Below are positions 36,131 to 48,515 of a DNA stretch of 64,000 nucleotides, one piece after another (the first letter of the stretch is position 1; each line of letters opens with the position of its first letter). Under the pieces are notes generated by a model. The model was not told the DNA's origin. It made no database searches and saw only the letters and a list, made by a program, of their open reading frames with translations. Source of the DNA: Druceiella hillmani (lineage: Eukaryota; Arthropoda; Insecta; Lepidoptera; Hepialidae). The position numbers and the translations under genes were made by a program. The DNA is taken from contig JAYKKI010000006.1 in NCBI GenBank assembly GCA_039881145.1, positions 13,151,001 through 13,215,000 of the forward strand, given 5' to 3'.

Positions 36131-36540
36131 TCTGAAGCAGTTCATATTCATGAATAATTTACATTTTACAGCACTGGTAGCAAACAAAAAGTCTAGTAGT
36201 AATTCTATTTTCGTAATCTGTTCCTTGTAATATTTCGCAATTGTAGTAAAAATTAAAAGCTCTAATTTCTTGCTTTGAATACTCTAACGTATACACTTGT
36301 AAGATTGTTCTGTAGAGCGCAGTTCACAAAGTTGAATTTTTTGATAAAAATCATTTCTCGACGATGCATGTATGTGGTGAAGACTGATCCTGATTGATTA
36401 GTTACTCTCGCGCTGACTCGGCGCGCAGCAAACGATCGAAGGATTGAGATAACTTTAATATAAATACATAAAAGATTTGCGAATTTGCCCTGCTTGTGCA
36501 AAGTTGTATTATTACAAAGTGCATATTTCAATTACGAATT
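36130..36540 (-). repeat. R4 repeat, copy 1
   Basis: Read in reverse it matches 61250-61640. Shared landmarks are gattgattagttact and cagcaaacgatc around 36394-36437, and agtctagtagtaattc at 36191-36206. It contains a GC-richer middle (ctcgcgctgactcggcgcgc). Class unknown. Confidence 0.55.
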
Positions 36541-38779
36541 TATTTTAAAATATCCTTTAAATCCTGAATTCAAATGTCAAATCTCTAATTTAACAATGTT
36601 TATATTCAAAGATTTCTAGGTTGGGTAGTTATTATAAATCCCACCGCTTTGAAACTTTGCGATATTTTCATCCCGCAAAAAATATATTATGAAATGTATT
36701 CAGGTGGGTGGTGAAAAATAATATCTATATTTTTAAATAATTTAATAAAAATACTATGTTCTTTTAAATATCTATATGTGCATAAATGTGTACAGAACCA
36801 TCGCAGTATGAGTTCAATAAAAACCTCTTAAATACGAGATATTTCTCAGGGTAGGGTATAAAACTAAATATTAATAATGTAAATAGAACAAAGTATTTGC
36901 CAGTAGCAATCCATGCGTTATTATTATAACTCTACCTTACTCATGTTTGCTCCATTTCAGCTATAAACCACACACTCTAAATAAAAAGCACAGAAACTGC
37001 AGATGTGAGAGCTTGCCAGTATATGGAGGCGTATAATCCGTTGAAGTGACGCAATGCATCGTATCTAGATTAAGTGTTACTTAAATTGGAACTCATGGGC
37101 CGCAAGTCATATTCACATTTTTATAATCAGAATACATCTTATTTTTATTTACTCTGTGAAAATATACTGTTCTATCTCTTCTTCATAATAAAAAGTAGCT
37201 ATCTCTTCTTCATAATAAAAGTAATTATCAATAATATAAAAAAAAACTTAAAATCGCACAAAATTCCTGTTATTTATTGTTGAACAGGCTTTTCAAACAC
37301 GCTTGCTTCTGTAGATCTTGAAGTCATGGTTTTAAGAAAATTTTATTACACCATCGCCAATAATGTTCTCTAGATCTTGCAAACCGTAATCAGTACCACG
37401 TTAAATTTTAAAACTGTTCAATTTGCTTTAGAGTTTCAAAAACGTGCTGGTTCAAATTTGTCTGTTAAATTGAAAATTATATTAAATATGTTTGTATTGC
37501 GGTATCCTTAGATCCTAACCATTGGTTACGAATTAACCAATGGATACGAGACCTGGTACTTTGCCTAAAACTACTTCCTTTGAAATGCGTGAGAGCAAAA
37601 GGGAAAGCTGCGAAAAGTTTTTTCTTCTACTAGGGTTTGCTTATTGTAATTACAGTAGCACTTAATTTCACATATTAAGATAAAAGTTCTTTGTGGATAA
37701 TTTAGTCTTTCGCCAATGAATCAAAACCTCATAATGACAAAGATCCTTTCTGATAGATGTCTGCAAGGGAGGTTTAATTTTTTTAAAAAGAATGCATTTC
37801 TAAACTTATATAATAAAAATAATGAAAATTTATCTTCATTTTTCCTGCAAGGTTTATTTGTTGGACCACATTTCAGGTAATTTTTAGATTTTCTAAAAAC
37901 CTAATAACCTAATTTAAAAAAAAAAGATTGACGTATGTGAATTTACATTATTTAATGGCCAAAAATTCTATTTTATATGCTTTTTTTGCAAAAAATAAAT
38001 CGTAGTATATTATATGGTACGACTGTTGTATGTATATCTACTATCTTTTTGTCTTTTCAAAAATGGAGGAAAAATATAGAGGTTTATTTCAGGACTCCTA
38101 ATAGCAGGAAGAAAACTTAAAAAAAGTAAAGATAGAAAGAAGGATGTTTTATAAGCAAAAAAGAAATAAACGTGTTAACATAGGAAAGGTAAAATATTTT
38201 GGGCCTTATTATATCTACTTCATTTTATTTTAAATCAATTGTATCATATGTACATTTCTCCTTTTACGATTACTTCCTCTTTGTTCTCGTCAACGATGAA
38301 TAACCTAGATCCCTCTAAACATCTAATTCCAAACGAGGTATATCAAGATGTATTTTACTTTGATCGAAAGAGGAAGAAAAAGACGTATAATTTACGTGCT
38401 AATATAGACTAACTTATTTATACAAAAATAGCGCCCGGGAAGAATTTATAATACTAACTCGCCTAATCCAGCACTGTTTATTCGATTCAGAACGGAATTA
38501 TAATATATTTTTTTGACAGATAATTTTTTAATTTCTGTGCAGAACTGAAAAGATAACTATCGTTTTTTTATCTTAAGGATACTCCATCAATAACATAAGA
38601 AACGTTCGTAGTTTTTTCCGAATGTAATTGTCCACTTGTTTTTTAAGTTGAGATTATCGAGAAAAAAAACCAGATGTACAATATATAAAATAATAGTCTC
38701 CGGTAATTTCCGAAACAACTATCGCATTAATACGTACGAGTAATATGGTCTGTCATATTGGAAAGTGTCCTATGTATAC

Positions 38780-41127
38780 GTGCATACATAACACTGTGAT
38801 ATTAGTCTGTAATATGGCCATAAGTGAAAAATTCGGCAACGTTTGGCCGGGTAACTTCCTAATCTTCAGGTAACATATAAAAAGAGAAAATATATTGTTT
38901 ATCTTTGAACAGCATGAGAGTAATTGTGTGGTAGAAAAAAATGGTTATGTCTGATGCAAATTATATATGTTGCAGCGTGACCTGCCTATATAATGATGGA
39001 ATTATATCACGCTATAAAAATCGTATAAAAAGAAACTTATTGCGTATTACTTAAACCGATTTCTATCTAACAAAAATGTTCACGGTGTTGTCGACTGTCT
39101 AATATTTATTTAGTGCTTTATATAAGTACATAGCTCAGCAGTACGATTCAGAGCAGTAATATAAAAGTCTTTACAACAAATAGTCTGTAATAATTACCCA
39201 AATAAGTACTCTAACATTTTTCTCATTATATATTTCATTGGTTACGACTTCTTCAAGTGTTATTTAGAAATAGTTATAACAATTTATTTTTTTATATTCA
39301 AAATACTTCCATATGGTAGTCCGATTTCGCAAGATTAAACAAGCAGTCGCGCTATCAATTGTTTCGTAGATTTTTATTTTGTCTACATTATATTCATACA
39401 TTATTCGAACGCAACTAAACTTTAAAAGTGTAGCTCGAAAATGTACCCGGCATATTTCGGCTCCCTTCGCTTAATTTCCTCTCGTCCACTACTATTAATT
39501 TCAATAAAGATATTATATACTCCATGTTTATTTGGACATAAAAAGTTATACGATGGTGCAAGGCTCGTGTTAATCGGATGATTTTTGTTTGTACCAAACC
39601 CTAAGTAAAGAAAAAATATTCTCTTTATAAAGTCAGTATTAGAACAGTGGACGGATAAACTGTATATATACAGAACACAGTGTATGTGTAACACAGTTTG
39701 TCTGGACAGACAAACTATATTTAACATATTTTATATAATTCACTCAAAGTTCACTTTCAATTTCGGGTTTCATGTGTATGAAAAATTAAATTGAAAGTTA
39801 ACTCAAACTATAAAACTGAAAATATTGAAATGATCAAATAAAATACATAATCTTGCAACTTGTAACGTGCCTTTGATCAAGATATCCGGTGCGTACTTCT
39901 CAAGAGTTTATTCAAAGCTCTCAAGATCGAGACCTGAAAATAATATAATCATTAATCTGTACTTTATTTATTTGCATACTTAGTTCGGAAAAAATTCAGA
40001 AGTACCTTCACGGATTTTTTTCCACATACCTACCTTATATATCCATATGTAACCCAAATGCGTCATAGAGATTTAAATCCATTTACGTCCCATACTCTGC
40101 TTTCAAGGCCATATATTTAAATCTAACGATGCTCGATCAGCACCGTTTTAGGAAACAAATAATCAAGTGTATGTTATTTTCTAAGAAGTGGAGAGAAATT
40201 ATATGGAAGCAGAGAATTCGAATAGATTATTAATAAGAGAATTAATATATGCATCAAAAAGTTTGTAAAAGGTTCAGAAATACCACATAGATATTTATAT
40301 AACATTTATATACATTTTCATTACTTATATATCTATCGAAATTTATGTATGGAAGAAGGAAAAGAACTGAAAACATTTTAAATCCGTAGATCTTATAAAT
40401 GTAACACTAGCGTGACCCGTGCGAAGTCTTCGCATTATTTATTCCATTATGAAGCTCAGATGACAGATCAAACAAATATTTTACTAAAATTGACATATAG
40501 AGGCGCAAGTATCAAAAGCATTGAGCTAAAGCGCCACTTTATTTATACGTGAGTGGAATTGAAATTAAACAAAAATTTTACCCACCGTCAATCATATTGA
40601 CGTTGAGCCGTTAGATGTGCTGTTTTGTGTATATAATTTTAATAATTAATTAATTTACAAAAACAATAGCAATAATAAATTTTTTAGTTGTGGATGCCGG
40701 TAGAGCAAGCAATTATCTATAAAATGATATATAATTTATGTGGATTAGTTGTGAGGTTTTTTCTAAAAACGGAGTGTAACATCTTAACCTTAGCGTATTA
40801 ATATATATGAATGATGATGATAATGATGATGATATGATCATGATTAAACATCGTTAAATTTGCAACGGTACCTCAGTATGTAGTTGTGAAATTCTATGTC
40901 GAAAATTGCGGAACTGTTTCAATTTCTATCAGTTTTTTACTGAAGGAAGTGTAAATTGTCTACATAATCATGTATTTATATCTCTCTTTTCATTTATCTT
41001 TCTCTCTCTCTGTTACTGTATTCTTCAATATCAGAAGTCGTGCCATCTTATAAAGTGCCATGAGCCACTATCCATCTCTACATAGTTAATGTCATGTTAA
41101 TCATTTAGAGGTCCTTCACGTTATATA

Positions 41128-41170
<43 letters not shown>

Positions 41171-41290
41171 AAAATGATTTTATTTTCGACATTTTGTTTT
41201 GAAGACTAATTTCCTTCCATTCAGTATTTCAATATTAGTATTTTTGTCAGTATAATCCAGACGTATTTTGTAGCCTTTTTAATATAATCA
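38780..41290. other. non-R1 DNA inside copy C
   Basis: Mostly anonymous. It holds a retrotransposon-like tail at about 40395-40480 (actagcgtgacccgtgcgaag, close to a common insect non-LTR ending), a (TA)n tract at 41124-41167, and an inverted repeat at 39695-39716 (agtttgtctg). Overlapping minus-strand frames at 39415-39727 have no family signature. Confidence 0.4.
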
Positions 41291-41467
41291 CTATATTTAT
41301 AAAGAACATGATAATTTATTCTTTCATGAAATAATATAATGGTATTATACAGATCTGAACATATAATACGTGCTTGTTCACAGAAAGAAAGCTGAAAATG
41401 TTCATTAGGGCTATTTTATCTAGAGTTACAATTTTAAGCATGTGGTAATAAATTTATATCCTAGATA

Positions 41468-41511
41468 GTCCATTTCCGAGAATAATTTATGAAATATTCT
41501 CGGAAATGGAC
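41468..41511. repeat. perfect 17-bp hairpin
   Basis: Arms 41468-41484 (gtccatttccgagaata) and 41495-41511 are exact reverse complements with a ten-base AT-rich loop, located in R1 copy C. Confidence 0.95.
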
Positions 41512-42594
41512 AAACAGAGAAAAACAAAATTATATTAACAGAATTCTTCATTTTGAAACTAAAACTTCATCAGATTTTATAAAAGAATCAACAAAAAATA
41601 TGTCGCTACATATTTAAAAACAAATATTTATGTAAGAAATTGTTAATTTTTTATATAAATTTATAAATACGTTAACAAATCCTAAAAAAAATATTATATG
41701 GCACAAAACCTTCAAAAAACTGTAGCAAATTTTTACTTAATAGAAGTTGTCAGAAAAACATATCGATCCACAGATCCACGATATCGGTTTATAACCTCTA
41801 TCGATCGGTATGTCTCAAGTTGCTTTTGAAGCTAAACACTTTATAAACAATTGTTTATCAGTTAACAATACTAAAAAATAAGGCCAGTGCAGAATATTGT
41901 AAATACACGTATCCTCACCCAGAGAGCAACAGTGCTTATACGAGTGTAGTTCGGATAAAACCATAATGACTACTGTATATATCCCAAGCTCTGAGCCGCG
42001 ACCACCACACACCACCCTACCCGTAATAAATAAATACAAATAAACATACTTTTACCGACAAACGTCAGTATAATAAATTAGGCACGAATTTTCATCCTTA
42101 CATTATAATTTTGCCAACTGAAAAAAGGTCGCCACGTCCTTCTTCATTTATTATATTGAATTTCAAAATTATTTTTACATTAATCATTCGACCAAACTTC
42201 TAACCCGTGTCAAGTAAAATTCACTTCCATATTGTTCGTTCCATTAAAAAGCTAAATATAAAAATGTTGAATAAATAATAATTGAAAAAAAATGTGGCGT
42301 GTACTGAAAAGTGAAGGTACAAGTGTGAAGGCTCGCTATTTTTGACACATTGTCGTGCGAGTCGCAGGACGCTAGTTATATTCATATCAGAGCAAATGTT
42401 TACGAGTTTATAAAATGTTAATAATGCAGTAAAGAAATGATTAAATTCAAAAATGAATTACTTATAAAAACTGTGACTAAGTGCTACGACAGACGAACTG
42501 CGAAATCAATTACATATTAAAAGCTTTTCGCAAATTAATCTGGCTTCATACATATTAATAAATACTAATTGATTTAGTAATTTTCATCCATTGA

Positions 42595-42735
42595 ATATAT
42601 TTGGCGTTAATTTTGTAGAAATTCATTATTCACAATTAAGTGAAACTACGTGACGTAGTATTATTTCTATTTTCTTTAAGTTTTTTACCACGACCTAGGT
42701 TTCGTTGTATTACATCTTCAGTTGGGCTATTAGCA
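42595..42735 (+). mobile_element. R2 element, partial copy adjoining R1 copy C
   Basis: Begins ttgaatatatttggcgttaa and attcattattcacaattaag. It carries the minus-strand motif ctgaagatgtaatacaac followed by gaaacctaggtcgtgg. Compared with 29145-29185, three bases of stem II are missing, so the hammerhead core is probably dead. Confidence 0.7.
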
Positions 42736-42880
42736 AAGATTGATGTAATTTTCATTCATTAATAAAAGGGATAGTTATATTTTGAAATTACCGTCCAGTA
42801 ATTTTTTTAGTATAACTCTGAAACTATTGAGAACACCGTCTTGATTTGTTATGATTCAAAATGAAAATTCACAAGGATAT

Positions 42881-44960
42881 TTTTTAATTTGTTTCTCTTA
42901 AAATTTTATGGATTTTTCTAAATATTCCGTTACAATATTTTTGTTCACATGAACACTTTTCAGTTCAATATTGAATCTATATTTTTAGAAAAAAATGTAA
43001 GTGCGGTCTTTGCCATTTTGAAATTTGAAAGCTTTTTAATAAAAGCATATAAATTTTATGAAACAATTTTATAATTTTCATAAAAAAAAACGAAATTCGG
43101 GAAAAAAATTGTAAGTAAAAAAATATAAGAAATAATACTATTTGGAATTACTTTTCAAGATAAGAAAATACCAACTTTTATTATAAACTCATTCCCAATG
43201 TCAGTGCCTAAGATATTTTTCAATTTAGCAGCATAACAAATAAGAGTTATAAATAAACGGTTATTTCTACTGGGAATCATGAGAAGTGGTTAAAATCTAT
43301 AAAAATAATCGCAAACTTTGAAGACAATGCTGTAAATCCAAATTATGTATTATCCGTATTGTTACTTTAGCACTCCTATATTATCTGAGTGATATAATTA
43401 TTATACTTCAATATTATCTAACGTGAATGAAAAAAGATGAGGAGAAAAATATAAACACAATATGTTGATTTATACCATGTATCTCCAAATAAGTTTATGT
43501 TGAACTGATGCGGCAAGGGTTCCGAACTATTATTAAAGGTTCATACACGTCAATACCATTAAAATCCTGTGTTCAAAAATTATTTTTTGAAAATAATTTC
43601 TCGATCAATGGTAAAAAAAAACTTAATCGAAACAAACACGATTCTTTGTTTACATTAATTAATCAATGTTATTAAGGATTGTTCACAAAAATGGAAGAAA
43701 ATGATGCCTCGCCGTCAGTATCATAACTTCTTTTGTGATTAATAAATGTAAAAAAAATTAAAAACATTATTTTAATATAATTTCGCAATTATATTGCATC
43801 GAGAAATTTTTTCAGAAATATTTTATTACACGATTTTATAAACTTTTTGCGAAAACAATTATTTGATAAAACGCGTATTTAGTTTGACATATCATAAATT
43901 CTCTCATTTCTGTTTGAAATTGAAAATAATTGACAACTAATTGCCCAGGGTGCAATATTATATTATTAAAATTTTCTTAAATGTTTTAAGTTCGTTAAAC
44001 TTGAACGAAATTATGATAATGTGGCAGAATATTCTTCCCGCTTGTGAATAACCTCTATTAACAATGATTCACTAATTTAATAAAATTATTTTTTTTCTCT
44101 TATCTAAAGCAATAATAAATAAAGTGATACGTGAATTTTCTGTACGTCAATAATCTTAAAACAATCATGTTAACGTAGTTCGAAGCAAACTTTCATTAAA
44201 TTATCGTTAATAAATTAATTTTATTGCGGGTACGAAAACAAATTATATAGTGAATTTACATGCTCATTATCAAGTCGATTTCCACATTTGTCGGGTCTGG
44301 CAGAAAGGAGTATCTCGGATGGTACCATGCCTGCCAATATTGGCAGACAAAATAGTTGTTATGAGTTGTATTTAAGGCCATGTCGACAATACTCGGTAAC
44401 TGGCTAATGTATTTTAAGATTAGTATAAACTGAGTAGTAATACGATCCCTGAGTACAAACAAATACGAAGGCTGTGGTGATTCAATGAAAATTGTAAAAA
44501 AATTTAAAATCCAAATAGAACAAAATACTTTACCTACCCTTACTTAAGGAAATTTGGATGCGCAATTGATAGTTTTGCGTTTTTCTAATTGTATCTGCTA
44601 TTACATAGCATTATTGGCAAAACGGTTTTTAGTATAATAACTCTTTTACAAAAATCATAAAGAAGTTGTACATTGTTGAAAAACGAACCTAAAAAGTTTT
44701 TTTTACTGTTTCTTTAAAGTTCGGAATAAAAATTCTGGAAAAATACAGACATGTTTATGAAATAATTTTCCAATTAAATTCTTTTAGTTCAATATAAAGA
44801 TTCTGTTAGTATCTATCCAAAAACAATTTTATTCCATTTTTTTAACCAAAATGCATGATAGTCCTCATTGTACGATTTGTTTCTGTGATTTTATTTATCA
44901 AAAAATTGTAGTTAAAAAACTGAGGGAATTGTATTACGGCTTTTCAGAAAAGACGATACT
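42881..44960. other. anonymous AT-rich DNA
   Basis: No gene recognised. A minus-strand frame at 44256-44462 has a less AT-rich C-terminal half (CQYWQAWYHPRYSFLPDPTN) that looks slightly protein-like, but nothing supports it further. Confidence 0.35.
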
Positions 44961-44966
44961 TTATAA

Positions 44967-45098
<132 letters not shown>

Positions 45099-45099
45099 A

Positions 45100-47050
45100 T
45101 ATGGACATATTTACATATCGCATCTTCATAATAAACAGACCTAATTTTGGAAATGGGAAACTCAGTTAATAAAATTAAACTGCCGAAGGAATAATTATCG
45201 ATAACTTAGTAACTTGTTGATTATGAAATAGTAGTAAATATGTTAAATAAAAATCTTACACTAACGGGCTCTCTAGCCAATATCTACAAAATTATAAAAT
45301 ACGCTGAATCTTAACACTTTTAAGGGTCTTACCATGAAGTTATAGTTTTTGAGCTAAGCCACTTTCGTTCTGAAGGTGCAATATTTTTTTTGCTAATTAT
45401 TTGTCTTCCAAGACGGTTAGAATTGTACTTAATTGAGTGAGCGAAGAGAAAATTATAATGTCTTGATAGACCCTATCGCATGGCGAACAACAACTAAATG
45501 AAAAGTTATTGTGACCAAGTTCAATGTTGCGATAGATATAACATTCAATGAAACTAGACGCAGAGCTATAACCCAGTCATTTATATTTCTCTAGCAGAGT
45601 ATTGAAAGAATTTAGCTACTTCTATCTCTTTGTTTTTCACGGTGAACATTTAATGAACAATATTTCCCTTATACAGTAATATTTTTGACGTGATTTCCTT
45701 TCTTACCGTCTTCTTTTCGTCAAAGCATGATAACAGAAACAGATTCGATAATGTCAATTTTTATATAGATGTTTTCTTTTTCTCAAGCTTTTCAGCTTAT
45801 CGAATTTCAACAACTTTTCGAAATAAGTTTTACCATGGACCACAATTGTAAACCTAAAACTCTTTCCAATGACCTTAATGAAAGAATTACATGCTGAACA
45901 ATGTTTAAGTTCACTCGAAAAGTATATTCAGTACATTCGTGCTCAGAATGAGCAAAGCGTGAAGTAAACATGACCCAGGTCCTTTCATGTAAATTACACT
46001 ATAGGCAGTCAGTAACTATCCGCGTCTAAGAATTGACGTGATCATCAAGTTTAAAAAGTCACTTTTTCCCTCAGTAAAATGCTATACAGCAGGTAGGTAT
46101 TTGATATCATACACACCTACTTTTATAGTCTAAAAATAAACAAATTGCTTCATTAAAGATAAATTCTAATTGAAAATATAAATTTTAAAAAATGGACTAC
46201 CTGCTCTTTAGATCACTATGTTATCTGAAGAATGAGTTCAAATCAAGATAATCCTCAAGTTTCAAATGGCTTCTGTACGTGGGATTAAAATAAAGATGAA
46301 ATATAAAAAGTACTTTGTAGAAAGTATTGGTTGTCATTTTTGAGTACTTAATATAATTTCACATGTTAACTCACCAAGATTTTGAAATAAAATATAATCT
46401 ATTGCAAAAAAGACATACCCGGTTATTTAGAATTCGGCAGTGCAGCTCGCCACTTGGTAGTGTTTTTACCTGGTACCCAGATATTCAGCATAAAACGATC
46501 AAAGCTTTCGACTGTTACATACTCTCAAATTAAATCGGCTCTTGAAACGGAACGCTACGAGCGTTGTGTGGTGTAATCAAATATTCTGGTCTTTCTGTAA
46601 AGTATTAAAACACATTAATCCCCACATACTTCAGTAGCTAATACTCAATAATAATTATAGGGAAATCAAATTAAATACTGGATTATTTTTAAATTCCATT
46701 TATAGTGCTGGAAGGAAAGTCAAAAATATGCAACGGTGAGAAATGTGCATAAATATACGTTTATCCTTCCTTATTTCTGTAACTAATTAACTTGAAATAG
46801 TGGTTTTTTCTATGCAAAAGTTATGGAAAAACTGTAGTTATGATCCTAAGTGTCATAATCTTTGAAACATGCACCATATTTTTAGACCCGTGGAAAACAT
46901 AGCAGGCAATATATTTACGTTGAGAAAAATTAACATTTGTATATTGTTTAATAGAAATGCTATCTATTCTTCAATATTTATAAGAGCCTTAATGTATACG
47001 GAACCTTCATAGTGCGAATTATACTCCCACTTGATAGATTGTTATTATTT
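45100..47050. other. anonymous AT-rich DNA
   Basis: No gene, RNA or repeat identity is seen. Confidence 0.4.
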
Positions 47051-47059
47051 ATTTATATA

Positions 47060-47230
47060 TTTTAATGAATGAAACATTAAAGTTGATACATATGACGGAC
47101 GTATTGCTACGAGAGCAATATCTTACAGCCAACCAGAACACCAGTTCAACCTCGCTCGACGAGTGGCCGGGAATCGAACCCGGATCCTCGCACTCCGTGC
47201 CACCAAGGGCCTTATGCCTTGTGATATTTC
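47060..47230 (-). mobile_element. tRNA-derived SINE-like fragment
   Basis: On the minus strand the block contains ggcacggagtgcg (A-box-like), then gggttcgattcccgg, which is an RNA polymerase III B-box in a paired T arm, followed by gtcgagcgaggttgaactgg and a non-tRNA body. A complete tRNA does not fold, because the anticodon region and the matching acceptor end are missing. It is therefore a short interspersed element or tRNA relic rather than a gene. Overlapping open frames on both strands owe their length to its GC content. Confidence 0.5.
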
Positions 47231-47367
47231 CCATCAATAATAAAACAGTGAACGATTTACGTTTTCGATGGGTTTTGTACCTCAAAAATAAACACAGATA
47301 TCATACGGATATCACTTATAAGACCACTCACATGTTAGCATATCTGTCGAAATGTGGTGAAACGTTC

Positions 47368-47426
47368 CACTACTAATGTGGTAAAACATCACATTAGTAG
47401 TGTCACGATGTATTACTAATGTGGTG
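47368..47426. repeat. hairpin plus third copy of cactactaatgtg
   Basis: Thirteen-base arms 47368-47380 and 47390-47402 are reverse complements. A third, direct copy of the core (attactaatgtgg) follows at about 47411-47424. It looks like slippage or templated repair. Confidence 0.85.
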
Positions 47427-47544
47427 TATTAAAATATTCACATAATTTTTTTTAAACTTTAAATCAAATATTTTATAATATTGTGAGCTACATTTTACTC
47501 TACTAGTGGCGATATAGAATACCCCGACAGGTATTGATTATATT

Positions 47545-47655
47545 TGGCACTAATTTTTTAGAAATTCATTATTCACAATTAATTGAATTATTTCGTGGCA
47601 AAGAACTTAAAGAAAGTAGAAATAATACTACATCACGTAGTCTCATTTAATTACT
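47545..47655 (+). mobile_element. R2 element, internally deleted copy
   Basis: Shares ttcattattcacaattaa and aaagaaagtagaaataatac plus catcacgtagt with the foldback copy, but the hammerhead-like middle is gone. Confidence 0.65.
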
Positions 47656-48007
47656 ACTGCCTTTATAATTTCCTTTAAAATTTTCATAAAATAAGCTATA
47701 ATTAATATAAGGTTAATAAATAATTTTAAAAAAGCTATAACTATTAAACGGCCGTTTTGTTTTATTCGCGGGCGAGCGTCATATAATCAATTTCTCCCGC
47801 CGCTGGTATGTAATCGGCAAAAACCAAAGGCATTATAGTGACTGTACTATAAACAAAACAATCGTAAATATCGTAAGTTTCTCTTAATTTATTGAAAATT
47901 TATATACTGTTCGAAATGAAAAGTTATTTATAATGGGGAATGCTACTTGCATTTTTATATGTAACGTTCTCCTTCACACCTTGTTTGTATGTGTATATAG
48001 ACATTCC

Positions 48008-48054
48008 CACACACACACACACACGCGCACACACATACACACACACACACACAT

Positions 48055-48093
<39 letters not shown>
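48008..48093. repeat. (CA)n-(TA)n microsatellite
   Basis: CA repeats with a few G and T interruptions (48008-48074), then TA repeats to 48093. Confidence 0.97.
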
Positions 48094-48149
48094 AAATTAG
48101 TAATGTAATTTTCCGCTTGAAAATAAAAAAAATATTTTTATGCTAAAAA

Positions 48150-48350
48150 TATTTGAAATATTTTAGCGTCAATTTAACATTTCACTAAATAACAGTTATA
48201 ATATATATTATGAATGCATTTGTAGTAAAAAGTACGTGTTATTAAATCGTGTGATTCATTTGGACGAAGCTGCACTGAGAATTTCATAGACAGTATACAA
48301 CTATTCATTTTGAGAACTATGCTTTCAAACATAATGATTACGCCTGACGC
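48150..48350 (+). repeat. diverged duplicate of 17180-17400
   Basis: Landmarks run in the same order in both: a ttttag start, tatattatgaa, catttg followed by agtgaaaa or agtaaaaa, gaagctgca and ctatgctttcaa. It belongs to the same duplication that relates 51050-51450 to 21560-21950. Confidence 0.45.
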
Positions 48351-48434
48351 TTTTTTTGATAAGTTTTAATACAACATATTTCGACTTCATAATTCATTAC
48401 TAATGAAATATTTATTCATGTAAAATAAACAAAT

Positions 48435-48515
48435 CGCCTCAACAGCGACTCGAACCTTGGACCCTTGGACACTTGAAATAAAAGTCCAATACTCTACTGA
48501 CTGATTTATCTGGGC
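48435..48515 (-). pseudogene. degenerate tRNA-Lys with internal duplication
   Basis: On the minus strand the sequence keeps agtagagtattggactttta and ggttcgagtcgctgtt, close to the gene at 21282-21354. An extra roughly eight bases after the anticodon loop (a partial repeat of gtccaag) and mismatched acceptor ends break the cloverleaf. It is not expected to be charged. Confidence 0.75.

Larger units (their letters stand above)
36900..42880 (-). repeat. R1 interspersed repeat, copy C, interrupted
   Basis: Read in reverse, 41290-42880 matches 1-1270 of copy A, including the block at 42110-42250. 38220-38760 matches 2780-3340, and 36940-37760 matches 3840-4800. About 2.5 kb (38780-41290) has no counterpart in copies A or B and is inserted or substituted DNA. 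The copy ends near 36900 without the distal part present in copy B. Confidence 0.7.

Noticed and set aside
47049..47376. Overlapping open frames on both strands at the SINE-like fragment
   Set aside because: Their conserved-looking pieces (GSIPG and WPGIEPGS) come from translating the RNA polymerase III B-box region, a well-known artefact.
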